In this document: positions 8,642 to 17,349 of the stretch, in pieces | How the letters are laid out: each line of letters opens with the position of its first letter | Position numbering within the stretch: the stretch's first letter is position 1 | NCBI RefSeq assembly: GCF_900580675.1 | Contig: NZ_UTBG01000001.1 | Coordinates: 186,001-250,000 of the forward strand | Direction: 5' to 3' | DNA from: Pseudomonas viridiflava | GTDB taxonomy: Bacteria; Pseudomonadota; Gammaproteobacteria; Pseudomonadales; Pseudomonadaceae | Length of the DNA: 64,000 nucleotides | Notes under the pieces: generated by a model | Databases searched by the model: none | What the model was told of the DNA's origin: nothing | Seen by the model: the letters and a program-made list of their open reading frames with translations, nothing else | Program-made: the position numbers and the translations under genes

Positions 8642-9198
8642 GTGAAGTGAAAGTCTGGCGCGCCGCCGATTACGTGCGCATGCCGTGGAAAAACGGCGGC
8701 GGCAGCACCGAAGAAATTACGCGTGATGCGGGCACTGGCCTGGACGGTTTTGGCTGGCGCCTGTCGATTGCCGATATTGCCGAGTCGGGCGGGTTTTCCA
8801 CCTTCGCCGGTTACCAGCGTGTGATTACCGTGATCAAGGGCGCGGGCATGGTCCTGACCGTGGATGGCGAGGAGCAGCGCGGCCTGTTACCGCTGCAGCC
8901 GTTTGCGTTCAAGGGGGACAGCCAGGTGTCATGCCGACTGATCACCGGGCCGATCCGCGATTTCAACCTGATTTACTCGCCCGAGCGTTACCACGCGCGG
9001 CTGCAGTGGGTGGACGGCGAGCAGCGCTTGTTCAGTACGGCGCAGACCGTGCTGGTGTTCAGCGTGGCGGATGAGGTGAAGGTGCTTGGCGAGAAGCTGG
9101 GGCATCACGATTGCCTGCAAGTGGACGGTAACACCGGCTTGTTGGATATCTCCGTCAGCGGCCGCAGCTGCATCATCGAACTGACCGCACGCGGTTAA
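8638..9198 (+). CDS. hutD: HutD family protein
   Basis: A 186-residue cupin-type protein. The N-terminal motif MPWKNGGGSTEEI (about residues 16-28) and the GxGWRLSIADI strand are hallmarks of the HutD/Ves family. It is coupled to hutC by an ATGA overlap. In P. fluorescens SBW25, HutD was reported to be needed for normal fitness on histidine and proposed to set an upper limit on hut activity. Its biochemical ligand and mechanism are not settled. A REP doublet follows immediately, marking the end of the hutCD transcript. Confidence 0.92.
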   Translation: MSEVKVWRAADYVRMPWKNGGGSTEEITRDAGTGLDGFGWRLSIADIAESGGFSTFAGYQRVITVIKGAGMVLTVDGEEQRGLLPLQPFAFKGDSQVSCRLITGPIRDFNLIYSPERYHARLQWVDGEQRLFSTAQTVLVFSVADEVKVLGEKLGHHDCLQVDGNTGLLDISVSGRSCIIELTARG

Positions 9199-9203
9199 AA
9201 ACT

Positions 9204-9291
9204 GTGGGAGCGGGCTTGCTCGCGAATGCGGTGGGTCAGTCGCCACATCTGTTGACTGTCACACCGCATTCGCGAGCAAGCCCGCTCCCAC
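9204..9291. repeat. REP doublet between hutD and hutU
   Basis: Arms GTGGGAGCGGGCTTGCTCGC (9204) and its reverse complement (ending 9291), extended by GAATGCGGTG/CACCGCATTC. The spacer itself contains a short GTCAG/CTGAC-like pair. It separates the hutCD unit from the long hutU unit. The region from 9292 to 9497 shows no gene. A single TGTTAC half-site at 9340 resembles one arm of a CbrB-type enhancer, but the partner arm is not at the expected spacing. Confidence 0.9.
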
Positions 9292-9497
9292 ATTTGTTTC
9301 GCCATTGCCTTCAAGACCTGTTTCCAGCCCGCACCACTTTGTTACCGAACGCCCCAGCGTGGCGCAAAGCCGCGCCATCGTGACAAAACTCCCTCGCTGA
9401 AAAACACCCCCGCAAGAAATTTCACCAAGCCTCGAAGCCTTAGTTTCCAAGGCTCGCGCACGCATCACCAAAAAATCTCAACAGCTCTCTCAGAAGT

Positions 9498-9513
9498 TGG
9501 CCGCTTGATTGCA
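9498..9513 (+). promoter_or_regulatory. Sigma-54-type promoter for hutU
   Basis: TTGGC with -24 GG at 9499-9500 and TTGCA with -12 GC at 9511-9512, exactly ten bases apart, match the TGGCAC-N5-TTGCW consensus at the invariant positions. The predicted start of transcription falls near 9524, inside the HutC operator. This agrees with the reported RpoN/CbrB/NtrC dependence of hutU in fluorescent pseudomonads. No activator site is identified with confidence. Confidence 0.75.
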
Positions 9514-9517
9514 TATG

Positions 9518-9531
9518 CTTGTACATACAAG
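9518..9531. promoter_or_regulatory. HutC operator overlapping the hutU transcription start
   Basis: CTTGTACATACAAG is a perfect inverted repeat (CTTGTA/TACAAG) around a CA centre, matching the TGTA-N2-TACA HutC core. It covers the expected +1 of the sigma-54 promoter, so bound HutC would block the polymerase directly. The hutU start is 72 bases further on. Confidence 0.8.
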
Positions 9532-9602
9532 TAAAGATGTGTGCGTAAGACTCTCCTTCGCACCATCACTGTTCGCGCATCGATCGCCGAGGAGTCCTAG
9601 CA

Positions 9603-11273
9603 GTGACCAAGCCTACAAAATACCGTGACGTCGAAATCCGTGCCGCTCGCGGTAACAAGCTCACCGCCAAAAGCTGGCTGACTGAAGCGCCGTTGCGCAT
9701 GCTGATGAACAACCTCGACCCACAAGTGGCCGAAAACCCGAAAGAGCTGGTGGTCTACGGCGGCATCGGCCGTGCGGCGCGTAACTGGGAGTGCTACGAC
9801 CAGATCGTCGAGAGCCTCACCCACCTGAATGACGACGAAACCCTGCTGGTGCAATCCGGCAAGCCGGTCGGCGTGTTCAAGACCCACAGCAACGCCCCGC
9901 GTGTACTGATCGCCAACTCTAACCTGGTGCCGCACTGGGCCAGTTGGGAACACTTCAACGAACTCGACGCCAAGGGCCTGGCCATGTACGGCCAGATGAC
10001 CGCCGGCAGCTGGATCTACATCGGCAGCCAGGGCATCGTCCAGGGCACGTACGAAACCTTCGTCGAAGCCGGTCGCCAGCATTACGATTCAAATCTCAAA
10101 GGCCGCTGGGTCCTCACCGCCGGCCTCGGTGGCATGGGCGGCGCCCAGCCGCTGGCCGCGACCCTGGCCGGCGCCTGCTCGCTGAACATCGAGTGCCAGC
10201 AGGTCAGCATCGATTTCCGCCTGGCCAGCCGTTATGTAGACGAGCAAGCCACCGACCTCGACGACGCCCTGGCGCGCATCGCCAAGTACACCCAGGAAGG
10301 CAAGGCCATCTCCATCGCCTTGCTGGGTAATGCGGCGGAAATCCTGCCGGAACTGGTCAAGCGCGGCGTGCGCCCGGACATGGTCACCGACCAGACCAGC
10401 GCCCACGACCCCCTCAATGGCTACCTGCCGGCCGGCTGGACTTGGGACGAATACCGCGCCCGCGCCAAGACCGAGCCTGCCGCCGTGATCAAGGCCGCCA
10501 AGCAGGCGATGGCCGTGCACGTCAAAGCCATGCTCGCGTTCCAGAAACAAGGCATCCCGACCTTCGATTACGGCAACAACATCCGCCAGATGGCCCAGGA
10601 AGAAGGCGTGGAAGACGCGTTCGCCTTCCCAGGCTTCGTACCGGCCTACATCCGCCCGCTGTTCTGCCGTGGCATCGGCCCGTTCCGTTGGGCGGCGCTG
10701 TCCGGCGACCCGCAGGACATCTACAAGACCGACGCCAAAGTCAAAGAGCTGATCCCCGACGACGCCCATTTGCATAACTGGCTGGACATGGCCCGCGAGC
10801 GCATCAGCTTCCAGGGCTTGCCGGCACGTATCTGCTGGGTTGGCCTGGGCCAGCGCGCCAAGCTCGGCCTGGCATTCAACGAAATGGTGCGCAGCGGCGA
10901 GCTGTCGGCACCGGTCGTGATCGGCCGTGACCACCTCGACTCCGGCTCGGTCGCCAGCCCCAACCGCGAAACCGAAGCCATGCAGGACGGCTCCGACGCC
11001 GTGTCCGACTGGCCACTGCTCAACGCCTTGCTGAATACCGCGAGCGGCGCGACCTGGGTCTCGCTGCACCACGGCGGCGGCGTCGGCATGGGCTTCTCGC
11101 AGCACTCCGGCATGGTGATCGTGTGTGACGGCACCGACGAAGCGGCCGAGCGGATTGCCCGCGTGCTGCACAACGACCCGGCCACCGGTGTGATGCGCCA
11201 TGCGGACGCCGGTTACCAGATCGCGATCGACTGCGCCAAAGAGCAGGGCCTCAATCTCCCGATGATCAAGTAA
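9603..11273 (+). CDS. hutU: Urocanate hydratase (urocanase)
   Basis: A 556-residue cytosolic homodimeric enzyme with tightly bound NAD+, converting urocanate to 4-imidazolone-5-propionate, the second step of histidine breakdown. The urocanase signature [10 protein letters not shown] lies at residues 403-412, with the conserved Cys at 411. The Gly-rich nucleotide-binding stretch [10 protein letters not shown] is near residue 175. The GTG start at 9603 follows GAGGAGTCCTAGCA. This is the first gene of the long hutU-to-hutG run behind the sigma-54/HutC promoter. Confidence 0.98.
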   Translation: MTKPTKYRDVEIRAARGNKLTAKSWLTEAPLRMLMNNLDPQVAENPKELVVYGGIGRAARNWECYDQIVESLTHLNDDETLLVQSGKPVGVFKTHSNAPRVLIANSNLVPHWASWEHFNELDAKGLAMYGQMTAGSWIYIGSQGIVQGTYETFVEAGRQHYDSNLKGRWVLTAGLGGMGGAQPLAATLAGACSLNIECQQVSIDFRLASRYVDEQATDLDDALARIAKYTQEGKAISIALLGNAAEILPELVKRGVRPDMVTDQTSAHDPLNGYLPAGWTWDEYRARAKTEPAAVIKAAKQAMAVHVKAMLAFQKQGIPTFDYGNNIRQMAQEEGVEDAFAFPGFVPAYIRPLFCRGIGPFRWAALSGDPQDIYKTDAKVKELIPDDAHLHNWLDMARERISFQGLPARICWVGLGQRAKLGLAFNEMVRSGELSAPVVIGRDHLDSGSVASPNRETEAMQDGSDAVSDWPLLNALLNTASGATWVSLHHGGGVGMGFSQHSGMVIVCDGTDEAAERIARVLHNDPATGVMRHADAGYQIAIDCAKEQGLNLPMIK

Positions 11274-11290
11274 CGGCTGGCCTGTTTCTA

Positions 11291-11365
11291 TGGGAGCTGG
11301 CTTGTTGTGGCGAGCAAGCTTGCTTGCGCTGGGGTGCGAAGCAGCCCCAAAAAGCCGCCTCCCAC
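11291..11365. repeat. Degenerate REP-like inverted repeat between hutU and hutTu
   Basis: TGGGAGCTGGCTTGTTGTGG on the left and GCCGCCTCCCA on the right bracket an inner hairpin GGGGTGCGAAGCAGCCCC. The arms match only at the GTGGGAG ends, so this is a decayed or composite REP element. It lies inside the hut operon and could adjust relative expression of hutU and downstream genes. Confidence 0.6.
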
Positions 11366-11414
11366 ATTTGATCTGCTGTGCACCAGAAAACAATCCACCG
11401 GAGGTTGAATACAC

Positions 11415-12860
11415 ATGGCTGCGAACGACATCACCCCGTTGATCGAAAAGCGTTCGATCGACTACATCCCGGAAGCGGAAAGACACGGTCGTCTGTTTAG
11501 CCAGTTCACCCTGTGGATGGGCGCCAACCTGCAAATCACCGCGATTGTCACCGGGGCCCTGGCCGTGGTGCTGGGCGGTGATGTGTTCTGGTCGTTGATC
11601 GGGCTGTTTATCGGCCAACTCATCGGCGGCGGCGTCATGGCGTTGCATGCGGCGCAAGGGCCGAAGCTGGGCCTGCCGCAGATGATCTCCAGCCGGGTGC
11701 AGTTTGGCGTTTACGGTGCGGCGATTCCGATCGTGCTGGTGTGCCTGATGTACCTCGGGTTCACCGCGACCGGCACCGTGTTGTCCGGGCAGGCGCTGGG
11801 CCAGTTGTTCGGGGTCAGCGACAGTGTCGGTATCCTGATTTTCGCCAGCGTCATCGTGCTGGTCACGGTGCTGGGTTACCGCGTGATCCACTTCATCGGC
11901 CGTGTCGCCAGCGTGATTGGGGTAATTGCCTTTGTGTACCTGTTCAGTCGCCTGATAGGCCAGACCGACGTCGGCGCACTCCTGCAAATCCGTCACTTCA
12001 GCTGGAGCAGCTTCCTGCTGGCGGTGTCGCTCGCGGCCTCCTGGCAGATCGCCTTCGGCCCATACGTGGCTGACTATTCGCGCTACCTGCCGAGCGCGAC
12101 GTCATCGGTGAAAACGTTTTTCGCGGCTGGCGCCGGCTCGGTCATTGGCGCACAGGTGGCGATGGTCCTCGGCGTGTTTGCCGCGGCCATGTCCAACGGG
12201 CAATTCGCCGGGCATGAAGTGGCCTACATCGTCGGGTTGAGCGGCACAGGCGCCACCGCCGCGCTGCTCTATTTCAGCATCGCGTTCGGCAAGGTCACCA
12301 TCTCCACGCTGAACTCCTACGGCAGCTTCATGTGCATCGCGACCATCATCAGCGGCTTTCGTGGCCGCCTGGAGGTCACGCGTGTGCAGCGTCTGGTGTT
12401 CGTGCTGGTGATCGTCGGCACGGCGACCCTGATCGCGCTGCTCGGCCAGCACTCGTTCCTCGGTGCATTCAAGTCGTTCATCCTGTTCCTGCTGGCGTTC
12501 TTCACGCCCTGGAGCGCGATCAACCTGGTCGACTACTACTGCATCACCCGCGAGCGCTACGACGTGCCGGCGCTGGCCGACCCGAACGGCCGCTACGGGC
12601 GCTGGAACCTGTTGGGTATCAGCGTGTACGTGTTCGGCGTGCTGGTGCAGTTGCCGTTCATCTCCACCAAGTTCTACACCGGCCCCCTGGTGGCCGCGCT
12701 GGGTGATGTGGATATTTCCTGGATTATCGGCCTGGTGCTGCCCGCAGCCCTGTACTACGTGTGTGCGAAAAAATGGCACGGCACGGTGCCCGATCACCTG
12801 ATCCTGCCGGTAGAGCAGGGCGCTATACCAACAACAAACGGGCTGGCTGCACAAGCCTGA
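11415..12860 (+). CDS. hutTu: NCS1-family permease, probable urocanate transporter HutTu
   Basis: A 481-residue integral membrane protein with about twelve helices and the NCS1 (cytosine/purine permease) pattern: an N-terminal cytosolic segment with ERHGRLFSQFTLWMGANLQ (residues 24-42), then GxxIGQLIGGGVMALHAAQGPKLGLPQM near residue 70. NCS1 transporters carry nucleobase-like rings by cation symport. The hut location and the reported urocanate specificity of the corresponding SBW25 gene make urocanate the likely substrate, although cytosine-type substrates cannot be excluded from sequence. An ACCGGAGG site precedes the ATG. Confidence 0.85.
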   Translation: MAANDITPLIEKRSIDYIPEAERHGRLFSQFTLWMGANLQITAIVTGALAVVLGGDVFWSLIGLFIGQLIGGGVMALHAAQGPKLGLPQMISSRVQFGVYGAAIPIVLVCLMYLGFTATGTVLSGQALGQLFGVSDSVGILIFASVIVLVTVLGYRVIHFIGRVASVIGVIAFVYLFSRLIGQTDVGALLQIRHFSWSSFLLAVSLAASWQIAFGPYVADYSRYLPSATSSVKTFFAAGAGSVIGAQVAMVLGVFAAAMSNGQFAGHEVAYIVGLSGTGATAALLYFSIAFGKVTISTLNSYGSFMCIATIISGFRGRLEVTRVQRLVFVLVIVGTATLIALLGQHSFLGAFKSFILFLLAFFTPWSAINLVDYYCITRERYDVPALADPNGRYGRWNLLGISVYVFGVLVQLPFISTKFYTGPLVAALGDVDISWIIGLVLPAALYYVCAKKWHGTVPDHLILPVEQGAIPTTNGLAAQA

Positions 12861-12929
12861 TGGGACGTGGACAGGGCAGGATGCCTACTGACTGCCGTAA
12901 TCCATTTCAAGATTGGGAGCGTCACAACA

Positions 12930-13895
12930 ATGAAAATGCATAAGACCCTGTTGGCCACTTTGCTCTCTGCAGGTTTGCTGGCCTCAGCCGGCGCCCAGGC
13001 GGCCGGTTGGTGCGAATCCGGCAAACCGGTGAAGTTCGCCGGCCTGAACTGGGAAAGCGGCATGTTGCTTACCGACATCCTGCAAACCGTGCTGGAAAAA
13101 GGCTACGACTGCAAAACCGACAGCCTGCCGGGCAACTCCATCACCATGGAAAACGCCCTGAGCAGCAACGACATTCAAGTGTTCGCCGAAGAGTGGGTCG
13201 GCCGCAGCGAGGTCTGGAACAAGGCTGAGAAGGCCGGCAAGGTCGTCGGCGTTGGTGCGCCGGTGGTCGGTGCTGTCGAAGGCTGGTACGTGCCGCGCTA
13301 TGTGATCGAAGGTGACGCCAAGCGCAAGCTTGAGCCCAAGGCGCCGGAACTGAAAACCATCGCCGACCTGGCCAAGTACGCCTCGGTGTTCAAGGACCAG
13401 GAAGAGCCGTCCAAGGGCCGTTTCTACAACTGCCCGGCCGGCTGGACCTGTGAGCTGGACAACAGCGAAATGCTCAAGAGCTACGGCCTGGAAAGCACCT
13501 ACACCAACTTCCGCCCAGGCACCGGCCCGGCGCTGGATGCGGCGGTGCTGTCGAGCTACAAGCGTGGCGAGCCGATCCTGTTCTACTACTGGTCGCCAAC
13601 CCCGCTGATGGGCCAGGTTGATCTGGTCAAGCTCGAAGAAAAGCCCGGCGTGGATAAAACCGTGAGCATCAAGGTCGGTTTGTCCAAGACCTTCCACGAG
13701 CAAGCGCCTGAGCTCGTCGCGGTGCTGGAAAAGGTCAACCTGCCGATCGACCTGCTGAACCAGAACCTGGGTCGCATGGCCAAGGAGCGAATTGAGTCGC
13801 CGAAACTGGCGAAAATTTTCCTCAAGGAACATCCTGAAGTCTGGCACGCATGGGTGAGCGACGACGCCGCCAAGAAAATCGACGCGGCCTTGTAG
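12930..13895 (+). CDS. hutX: HutX, periplasmic binding protein of histidine ABC transporter
   Basis: A 321-residue secreted protein. The ATG at 12930 gives a clean signal peptide MKMHKTLLATLLSAGLL ending AQA. The frame is open 63 bases further upstream, but that extension would bury the signal. The mature protein follows the ProX/OpuAC glycine-betaine-binding fold (GLNWESGMLLTDILQ near residue 40, later FYYWSPTP). Such proteins usually bind quaternary amines through an aromatic cage. In hut loci this set is assigned to histidine uptake. It is followed by its permease and ATPase genes. Confidence 0.88.
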   Translation: MKMHKTLLATLLSAGLLASAGAQAAGWCESGKPVKFAGLNWESGMLLTDILQTVLEKGYDCKTDSLPGNSITMENALSSNDIQVFAEEWVGRSEVWNKAEKAGKVVGVGAPVVGAVEGWYVPRYVIEGDAKRKLEPKAPELKTIADLAKYASVFKDQEEPSKGRFYNCPAGWTCELDNSEMLKSYGLESTYTNFRPGTGPALDAAVLSSYKRGEPILFYYWSPTPLMGQVDLVKLEEKPGVDKTVSIKVGLSKTFHEQAPELVAVLEKVNLPIDLLNQNLGRMAKERIESPKLAKIFLKEHPEVWHAWVSDDAAKKIDAAL

Positions 13896-13967
13896 GTCAA
13901 GCGTGTGCGGCTACCCTGAGGGGCGGGCCGCACACCCGGCCACAACCCACTGGACCGAGAGCACGCT

Positions 13968-14819
13968 ATGTTTCCTGAGAGTTTTACGTTTTCCATCGCC
14001 GACTGGGTCAACGGTTGGGTGGACTCACTGGTCACCAACTACGGCGATGTGTTCCGGCACATCTCCGACACCCTGCTATGGGCCATCGTTAACCTGGAGG
14101 GGTTGCTGCGTGCGGCGCCCTGGTGGCTGATGCTGGCGATTGTCGGCGCTGTTGCCTGGCACGCCACCCGCAAGGTGGTGACCACGGCGGTGATCGTCGG
14201 GCTGCTGTTCCTGGTGGGCGCCGTTGGCCTGTGGGACAAGCTGATGCAGACACTGGCGCTGATGATGGTCGCCACGGTGATCTCGGTGCTGATCGGCATT
14301 CCGCTGGGCATCCTGTCGGCGCGCAGCAATCGCCTGCGTTCGGTGCTGATGCCGTTGCTCGACATCATGCAAACCATGCCGAGTTTCGTGTACCTGATCC
14401 CGGTGCTGATGCTGTTCGGCCTGGGCAAGGTCCCGGCAATTTTCGCCACAGTGATCTACGCCGCGCCGCCGTTGATTCGCCTGACCGACCTGGGCATTCG
14501 CCAGGTTGACGGCGAAGTCATGGAAGCGATCAACGCCTTCGGTGCCAACCGCTGGCAGCAACTGTTCGGTGTGCAACTGCCACTGGCGCTGCCAAGCATC
14601 ATGGCTGGGATCAACCAGACCACCATGATGGCGCTGTCGATGGTGGTAATCGCCTCGATGATCGGTGCCCGTGGCTTGGGTGAAGACGTACTCGTCGGCA
14701 TCCAGACCCTCAACGTTGGACGTGGCCTCGAGGCCGGGCTGGCGATTGTGATTCTCGCAGTGGTCATCGACCGCATTACCCAGGCCTATGGTCGTCCACG
14801 GCATGAGGCGAGCAAATGA
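13968..14819 (+). CDS. hutW: HutW, permease of histidine ABC transporter
   Basis: A 283-residue inner-membrane protein of the ProW/OpuAB class with six to seven helices. The cytoplasmic coupling motif [20 protein letters not shown] (about residues 186-205) is the EAA loop that contacts the ATPase. The C-terminal stop overlaps the hutV ATG by four bases. It forms a transporter with HutX and HutV. Confidence 0.92.
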   Translation: MFPESFTFSIADWVNGWVDSLVTNYGDVFRHISDTLLWAIVNLEGLLRAAPWWLMLAIVGAVAWHATRKVVTTAVIVGLLFLVGAVGLWDKLMQTLALMMVATVISVLIGIPLGILSARSNRLRSVLMPLLDIMQTMPSFVYLIPVLMLFGLGKVPAIFATVIYAAPPLIRLTDLGIRQVDGEVMEAINAFGANRWQQLFGVQLPLALPSIMAGINQTTMMALSMVVIASMIGARGLGEDVLVGIQTLNVGRGLEAGLAIVILAVVIDRITQAYGRPRHEASK

Positions 14820-15640
14820 CTACTGTCAGCAAAATCGAAGTTAAAAACGTCTTCAAGATCTTTGGCAACCGCGCCAAGGAAGCGCTGGCGCTGGTTGGGC
14901 AGGGCAAAACCAAGGACCAGGTCCTGGCCGAGACCGGCTGCGTGGTTGGCGTGAACGACCTGTCGCTGAGCATCGCCACCGGCGAGATCTTCGTGATCAT
15001 GGGCCTGTCGGGTTCCGGCAAATCCACGCTGGTGCGCCACTTCAACCGCCTGATCGACCCCACCAGCGGCGCGATCCTGGTGGACGGCGAGGACATCCTC
15101 AAACTCGACATGGAAGCCTTGCGCCAATTCCGTCGGCACAAGATCAGCATGGTGTTCCAGAGCTTCGGCCTGTTGCCCCACAAGAGCGTGCTCGACAACG
15201 TCGCCTACGGCCTGAAAGTGCGTGGCGAAACCAAGCAGGTCTGCGCCGAGCGCGCGCTGCACTGGATCGAAACCGTGGGCCTGAAGGGCTACGAAAACAA
15301 ATACCCGCACCAGCTCTCCGGCGGCATGCGCCAGCGGGTGGGCCTGGCCCGCGCCCTGGCGGCCGACACCGACATCATCCTGATGGACGAAGCCTTCAGC
15401 GCGCTCGACCCGCTGATCCGCGCCGAGATGCAGGACCAGTTGCTCGAGCTGCAAAAGACCCTGCACAAAACCATCGTGTTCATCACCCACGACCTTGACG
15501 AGGCCGTGCGCATCGGCAACCGCATTGCGATCCTCAAGGACGGCAAGCTGATTCAGGTCGGCACACCGCGCGAGATCCTGCATTCGCCGGCGGATGAGTA
15601 TGTGGACCGGTTTGTTCAGCGGCGGGCGGCGGTGGTTTGA
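14816..15640 (+). CDS. hutV: HutV, ATPase of histidine ABC transporter
   Basis: A 274-residue ABC ATPase of the ProV subclass. The roughly 40-residue N-terminal extension ([19 protein letters not shown]) is typical of quaternary-amine-type importers. Walker [10 protein letters not shown] is at about residues 62-70, the signature LSGGMRQR at about 165, Walker [13 protein letters not shown] at about 189, and a switch His in FITHDLDEA. It lacks the C-terminal CBS pair that ProV uses for ionic-strength sensing, so osmotic gating is unlikely. Confidence 0.93.
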   Translation: MTTVSKIEVKNVFKIFGNRAKEALALVGQGKTKDQVLAETGCVVGVNDLSLSIATGEIFVIMGLSGSGKSTLVRHFNRLIDPTSGAILVDGEDILKLDMEALRQFRRHKISMVFQSFGLLPHKSVLDNVAYGLKVRGETKQVCAERALHWIETVGLKGYENKYPHQLSGGMRQRVGLARALAADTDIILMDEAFSALDPLIRAEMQDQLLELQKTLHKTIVFITHDLDEAVRIGNRIAILKDGKLIQVGTPREILHSPADEYVDRFVQRRAAVV

Positions 15641-15663
15641 CCTGGACGTTGTGGTGAGCCGGC

Positions 15664-15742
15664 CGGCCCTATCGCAGGCAAGCCAGCTCCCACAGGGGAA
15701 TGCATTCCAAATGTGGGAGCTGGCTTGCCTGCGATAGGGCCG
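15664..15742. repeat. REP doublet between hutV and hutH1
   Basis: Arms CGGCCCTATCGCAGGCAAGC...CCCACA and its exact reverse complement form a near-perfect inverted repeat of about 31 bases per arm around a short spacer. It uses the second local REP variant (GTGGGAGCTGGCTTGCCTGC). It sits inside the hut run and could give the promoter-distal genes lower or separate expression. Confidence 0.9.
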
Positions 15743-15776
15743 CTAAGGCTGCACAAGAATTGAAGAAGGTATGAAG

Positions 15777-17300
15777 ATGTCCCAGCCAGCAAAAATCATC
15801 ATCGCCGATACCCCGCTGCGCTGGCAGGACGTGGTCGCCGTCGCCCGCCACAACGCGGTGCTCGAGCTCTCGGGCCAGGCCTGGGCGCGCATCGACAATG
15901 CCCAGGCCATCGTGCAGCGCATCGTCAGCAGTGGCGAACGCGCCTACGGCGTCAACACCGGCCTGGGCGCGCTGTGCAATGTGTCGCTCAAGGGCGAGCA
16001 GCTCAGCCAGCTGTCGCGCAATACCCTGCTGAGCCACGCCTGTGGCGTCGGTCCGATGCTCAGCGACGAGCAGACCCGCGCGATCATTTGCGCCGCAATC
16101 ATCAACTACAGCCACGGCAAATCCGGCCTGCACCCACAAGTGGTGCATTCGCTGCTGGCGCTGCTTAACCACGGCATTACGCCGCAGGTGCCGTCCCAGG
16201 GTTCGGTGGGTTATCTGACCCATATGGCGCACGTCGGCGTGGCCTTGCTGGGTGTGGGGAATGTGAGCTACCGAGGCCAGATCGTCCCCGCGCAACAGGC
16301 CCTGAGCGCAGAAGGCTTGCAGCCCGTGGTACTCGGCGCCAAAGACGGCCTGTGCCTGGTCAACGGCACGCCGTGCATGACCGGCCTGAGCTGCCTGGCC
16401 CTGGCCGATGCGCACCATTTGCTGCAATGGGCCGACGTGATCGGCGCCATGAGTTTCGAGGCCCAGCGTGGCCAGATCGACGCCTTCGACGAAGCGATCA
16501 TTGCCCTCAAGCCGCACCCTGGCATGCAGCACGTCGGCGTCAACCTGCGTGCGTTGCTTGATGGCAGTGAAGTGATCGACAGCAGCAAAGGCATCCGCAC
16601 CCAGGACGCGCTGAGCATCCGCTCGATCCCGCAGATCCACGGCGCGGCGCGCGACCAGGTGGAACACGCCACGCGCCAGATCGAGACCGAACTCAACAGC
16701 GCCACGGACAACCCGCTGGTGCTCGGCACCGCGGACAATTACCGCGTGGTTTCGCAAGCCAACCCGCATGGGCAGTCCGTGGCGCTGGCGGCGGACATGC
16801 TCGCCATCGCCATGGCCGAAATCGGCTCGGTGGCCGAGCGTCGCCTCGACCGCCTGATCAACCCGCACGTCAGCGGCTTGCCGGCGTTCCTGGTGAGCAA
16901 CCCCGGGGTCAACTCCGGGATGATGATCGTGCAGTACGTCGCCGCCTCGCTGTGCGGGCAAAACCGCCAGTTGGCGCAGCCGGCGGTGCTCGACAATTTC
17001 GTCACCTCGGGCCTGCAGGAAGACCACCTGAGCATGGGCACCAATGCCGCGCTCAAGCTGCATCAGCTGTTGGCCAACGTCACGCAGATTCTCGCCATCG
17101 AGTACCTGCTGGCGGCCCAGGCCTTCGAGTTTCTCAAGGACCAGCGTTTCGGCGCAGGCACTAACAGCGCCTGGCGTCTGCTACGTGAAAGAGTCCCGGC
17201 CTATGAGCAGGACCGCTGGCTGGCGCCGGACATCGCGAGCGCCGCCGCACTGCTCAAAGACGCCGCTTTGCTGCACCAGATATTACCCAATTTGCACTGA
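15777..17300 (+). CDS. hutH1: HutH1, aromatic amino acid ammonia-lyase homologue lacking the MIO triad
   Basis: A 507-residue member of the histidine/phenylalanine/tyrosine ammonia-lyase fold. It keeps YGVNTGLG (near residue 58), [11 protein letters not shown] (near 198), Arg in LSIRS, and QEDHLSM. At the prosthetic-group site, where active enzymes read [14 protein letters not shown], it reads [11 protein letters not shown] (Tyr near 146). The Ala-Ser-Gly that cyclises to 4-methylideneimidazol-5-one is absent, replaced by a three-residue-shorter loop. The catalytic Tyr of DPYSLR is Leu, and Phe of NFHAEP is Pro. It is therefore unlikely to deaminate histidine by the known mechanism. Start 15777 is preferred over 15771 for its spacing from AGAAGG. 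Confidence 0.88.
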   Translation: MSQPAKIIIADTPLRWQDVVAVARHNAVLELSGQAWARIDNAQAIVQRIVSSGERAYGVNTGLGALCNVSLKGEQLSQLSRNTLLSHACGVGPMLSDEQTRAIICAAIINYSHGKSGLHPQVVHSLLALLNHGITPQVPSQGSVGYLTHMAHVGVALLGVGNVSYRGQIVPAQQALSAEGLQPVVLGAKDGLCLVNGTPCMTGLSCLALADAHHLLQWADVIGAMSFEAQRGQIDAFDEAIIALKPHPGMQHVGVNLRALLDGSEVIDSSKGIRTQDALSIRSIPQIHGAARDQVEHATRQIETELNSATDNPLVLGTADNYRVVSQANPHGQSVALAADMLAIAMAEIGSVAERRLDRLINPHVSGLPAFLVSNPGVNSGMMIVQYVAASLCGQNRQLAQPAVLDNFVTSGLQEDHLSMGTNAALKLHQLLANVTQILAIEYLLAAQAFEFLKDQRFGAGTNSAWRLLRERVPAYEQDRWLAPDIASAAALLKDAALLHQILPNLH

Positions 17301-17324
17301 GCACTTATTAACAGAAGTATTCAA

Positions 17325-17332
17325 AAGAACAA
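17325..17332 (+). promoter_or_regulatory. Possible Hfq/Crc catabolite-repression motif before hutH2
   Basis: AAGAACAA fits the AANAANAA motif bound by Hfq with Crc in Pseudomonas mRNAs, and lies 17 bases ahead of the hutH2 start beside its ribosome-binding site. A second match, AACAACAA at 12830-12837, lies in the end of hutTu. hut genes are known targets of catabolite control, but the motif is short. Confidence 0.4.
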
Positions 17333-17349
17333 TTCAAAGGAGCATGAAT

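Noticed and set aside
9340-9390. Possible CbrB enhancer (TGTTAC at 9340 with TGACA near 9381)
   Set aside because: The second arm does not match GTAACA and the spacing is about twice that expected.
10089-11996. A 635-codon minus-strand open frame antisense to hutU and hutTu
   Set aside because: It crosses the gap between two real genes and has low-complexity composition and no ribosome-binding site.
17044-17349. Upstream extension of the hutH2 frame inside hutH1
   Set aside because: It is an out-of-frame shadow of hutH1; the ribosome-binding site and known P. putida N-terminus place the start at 17350.
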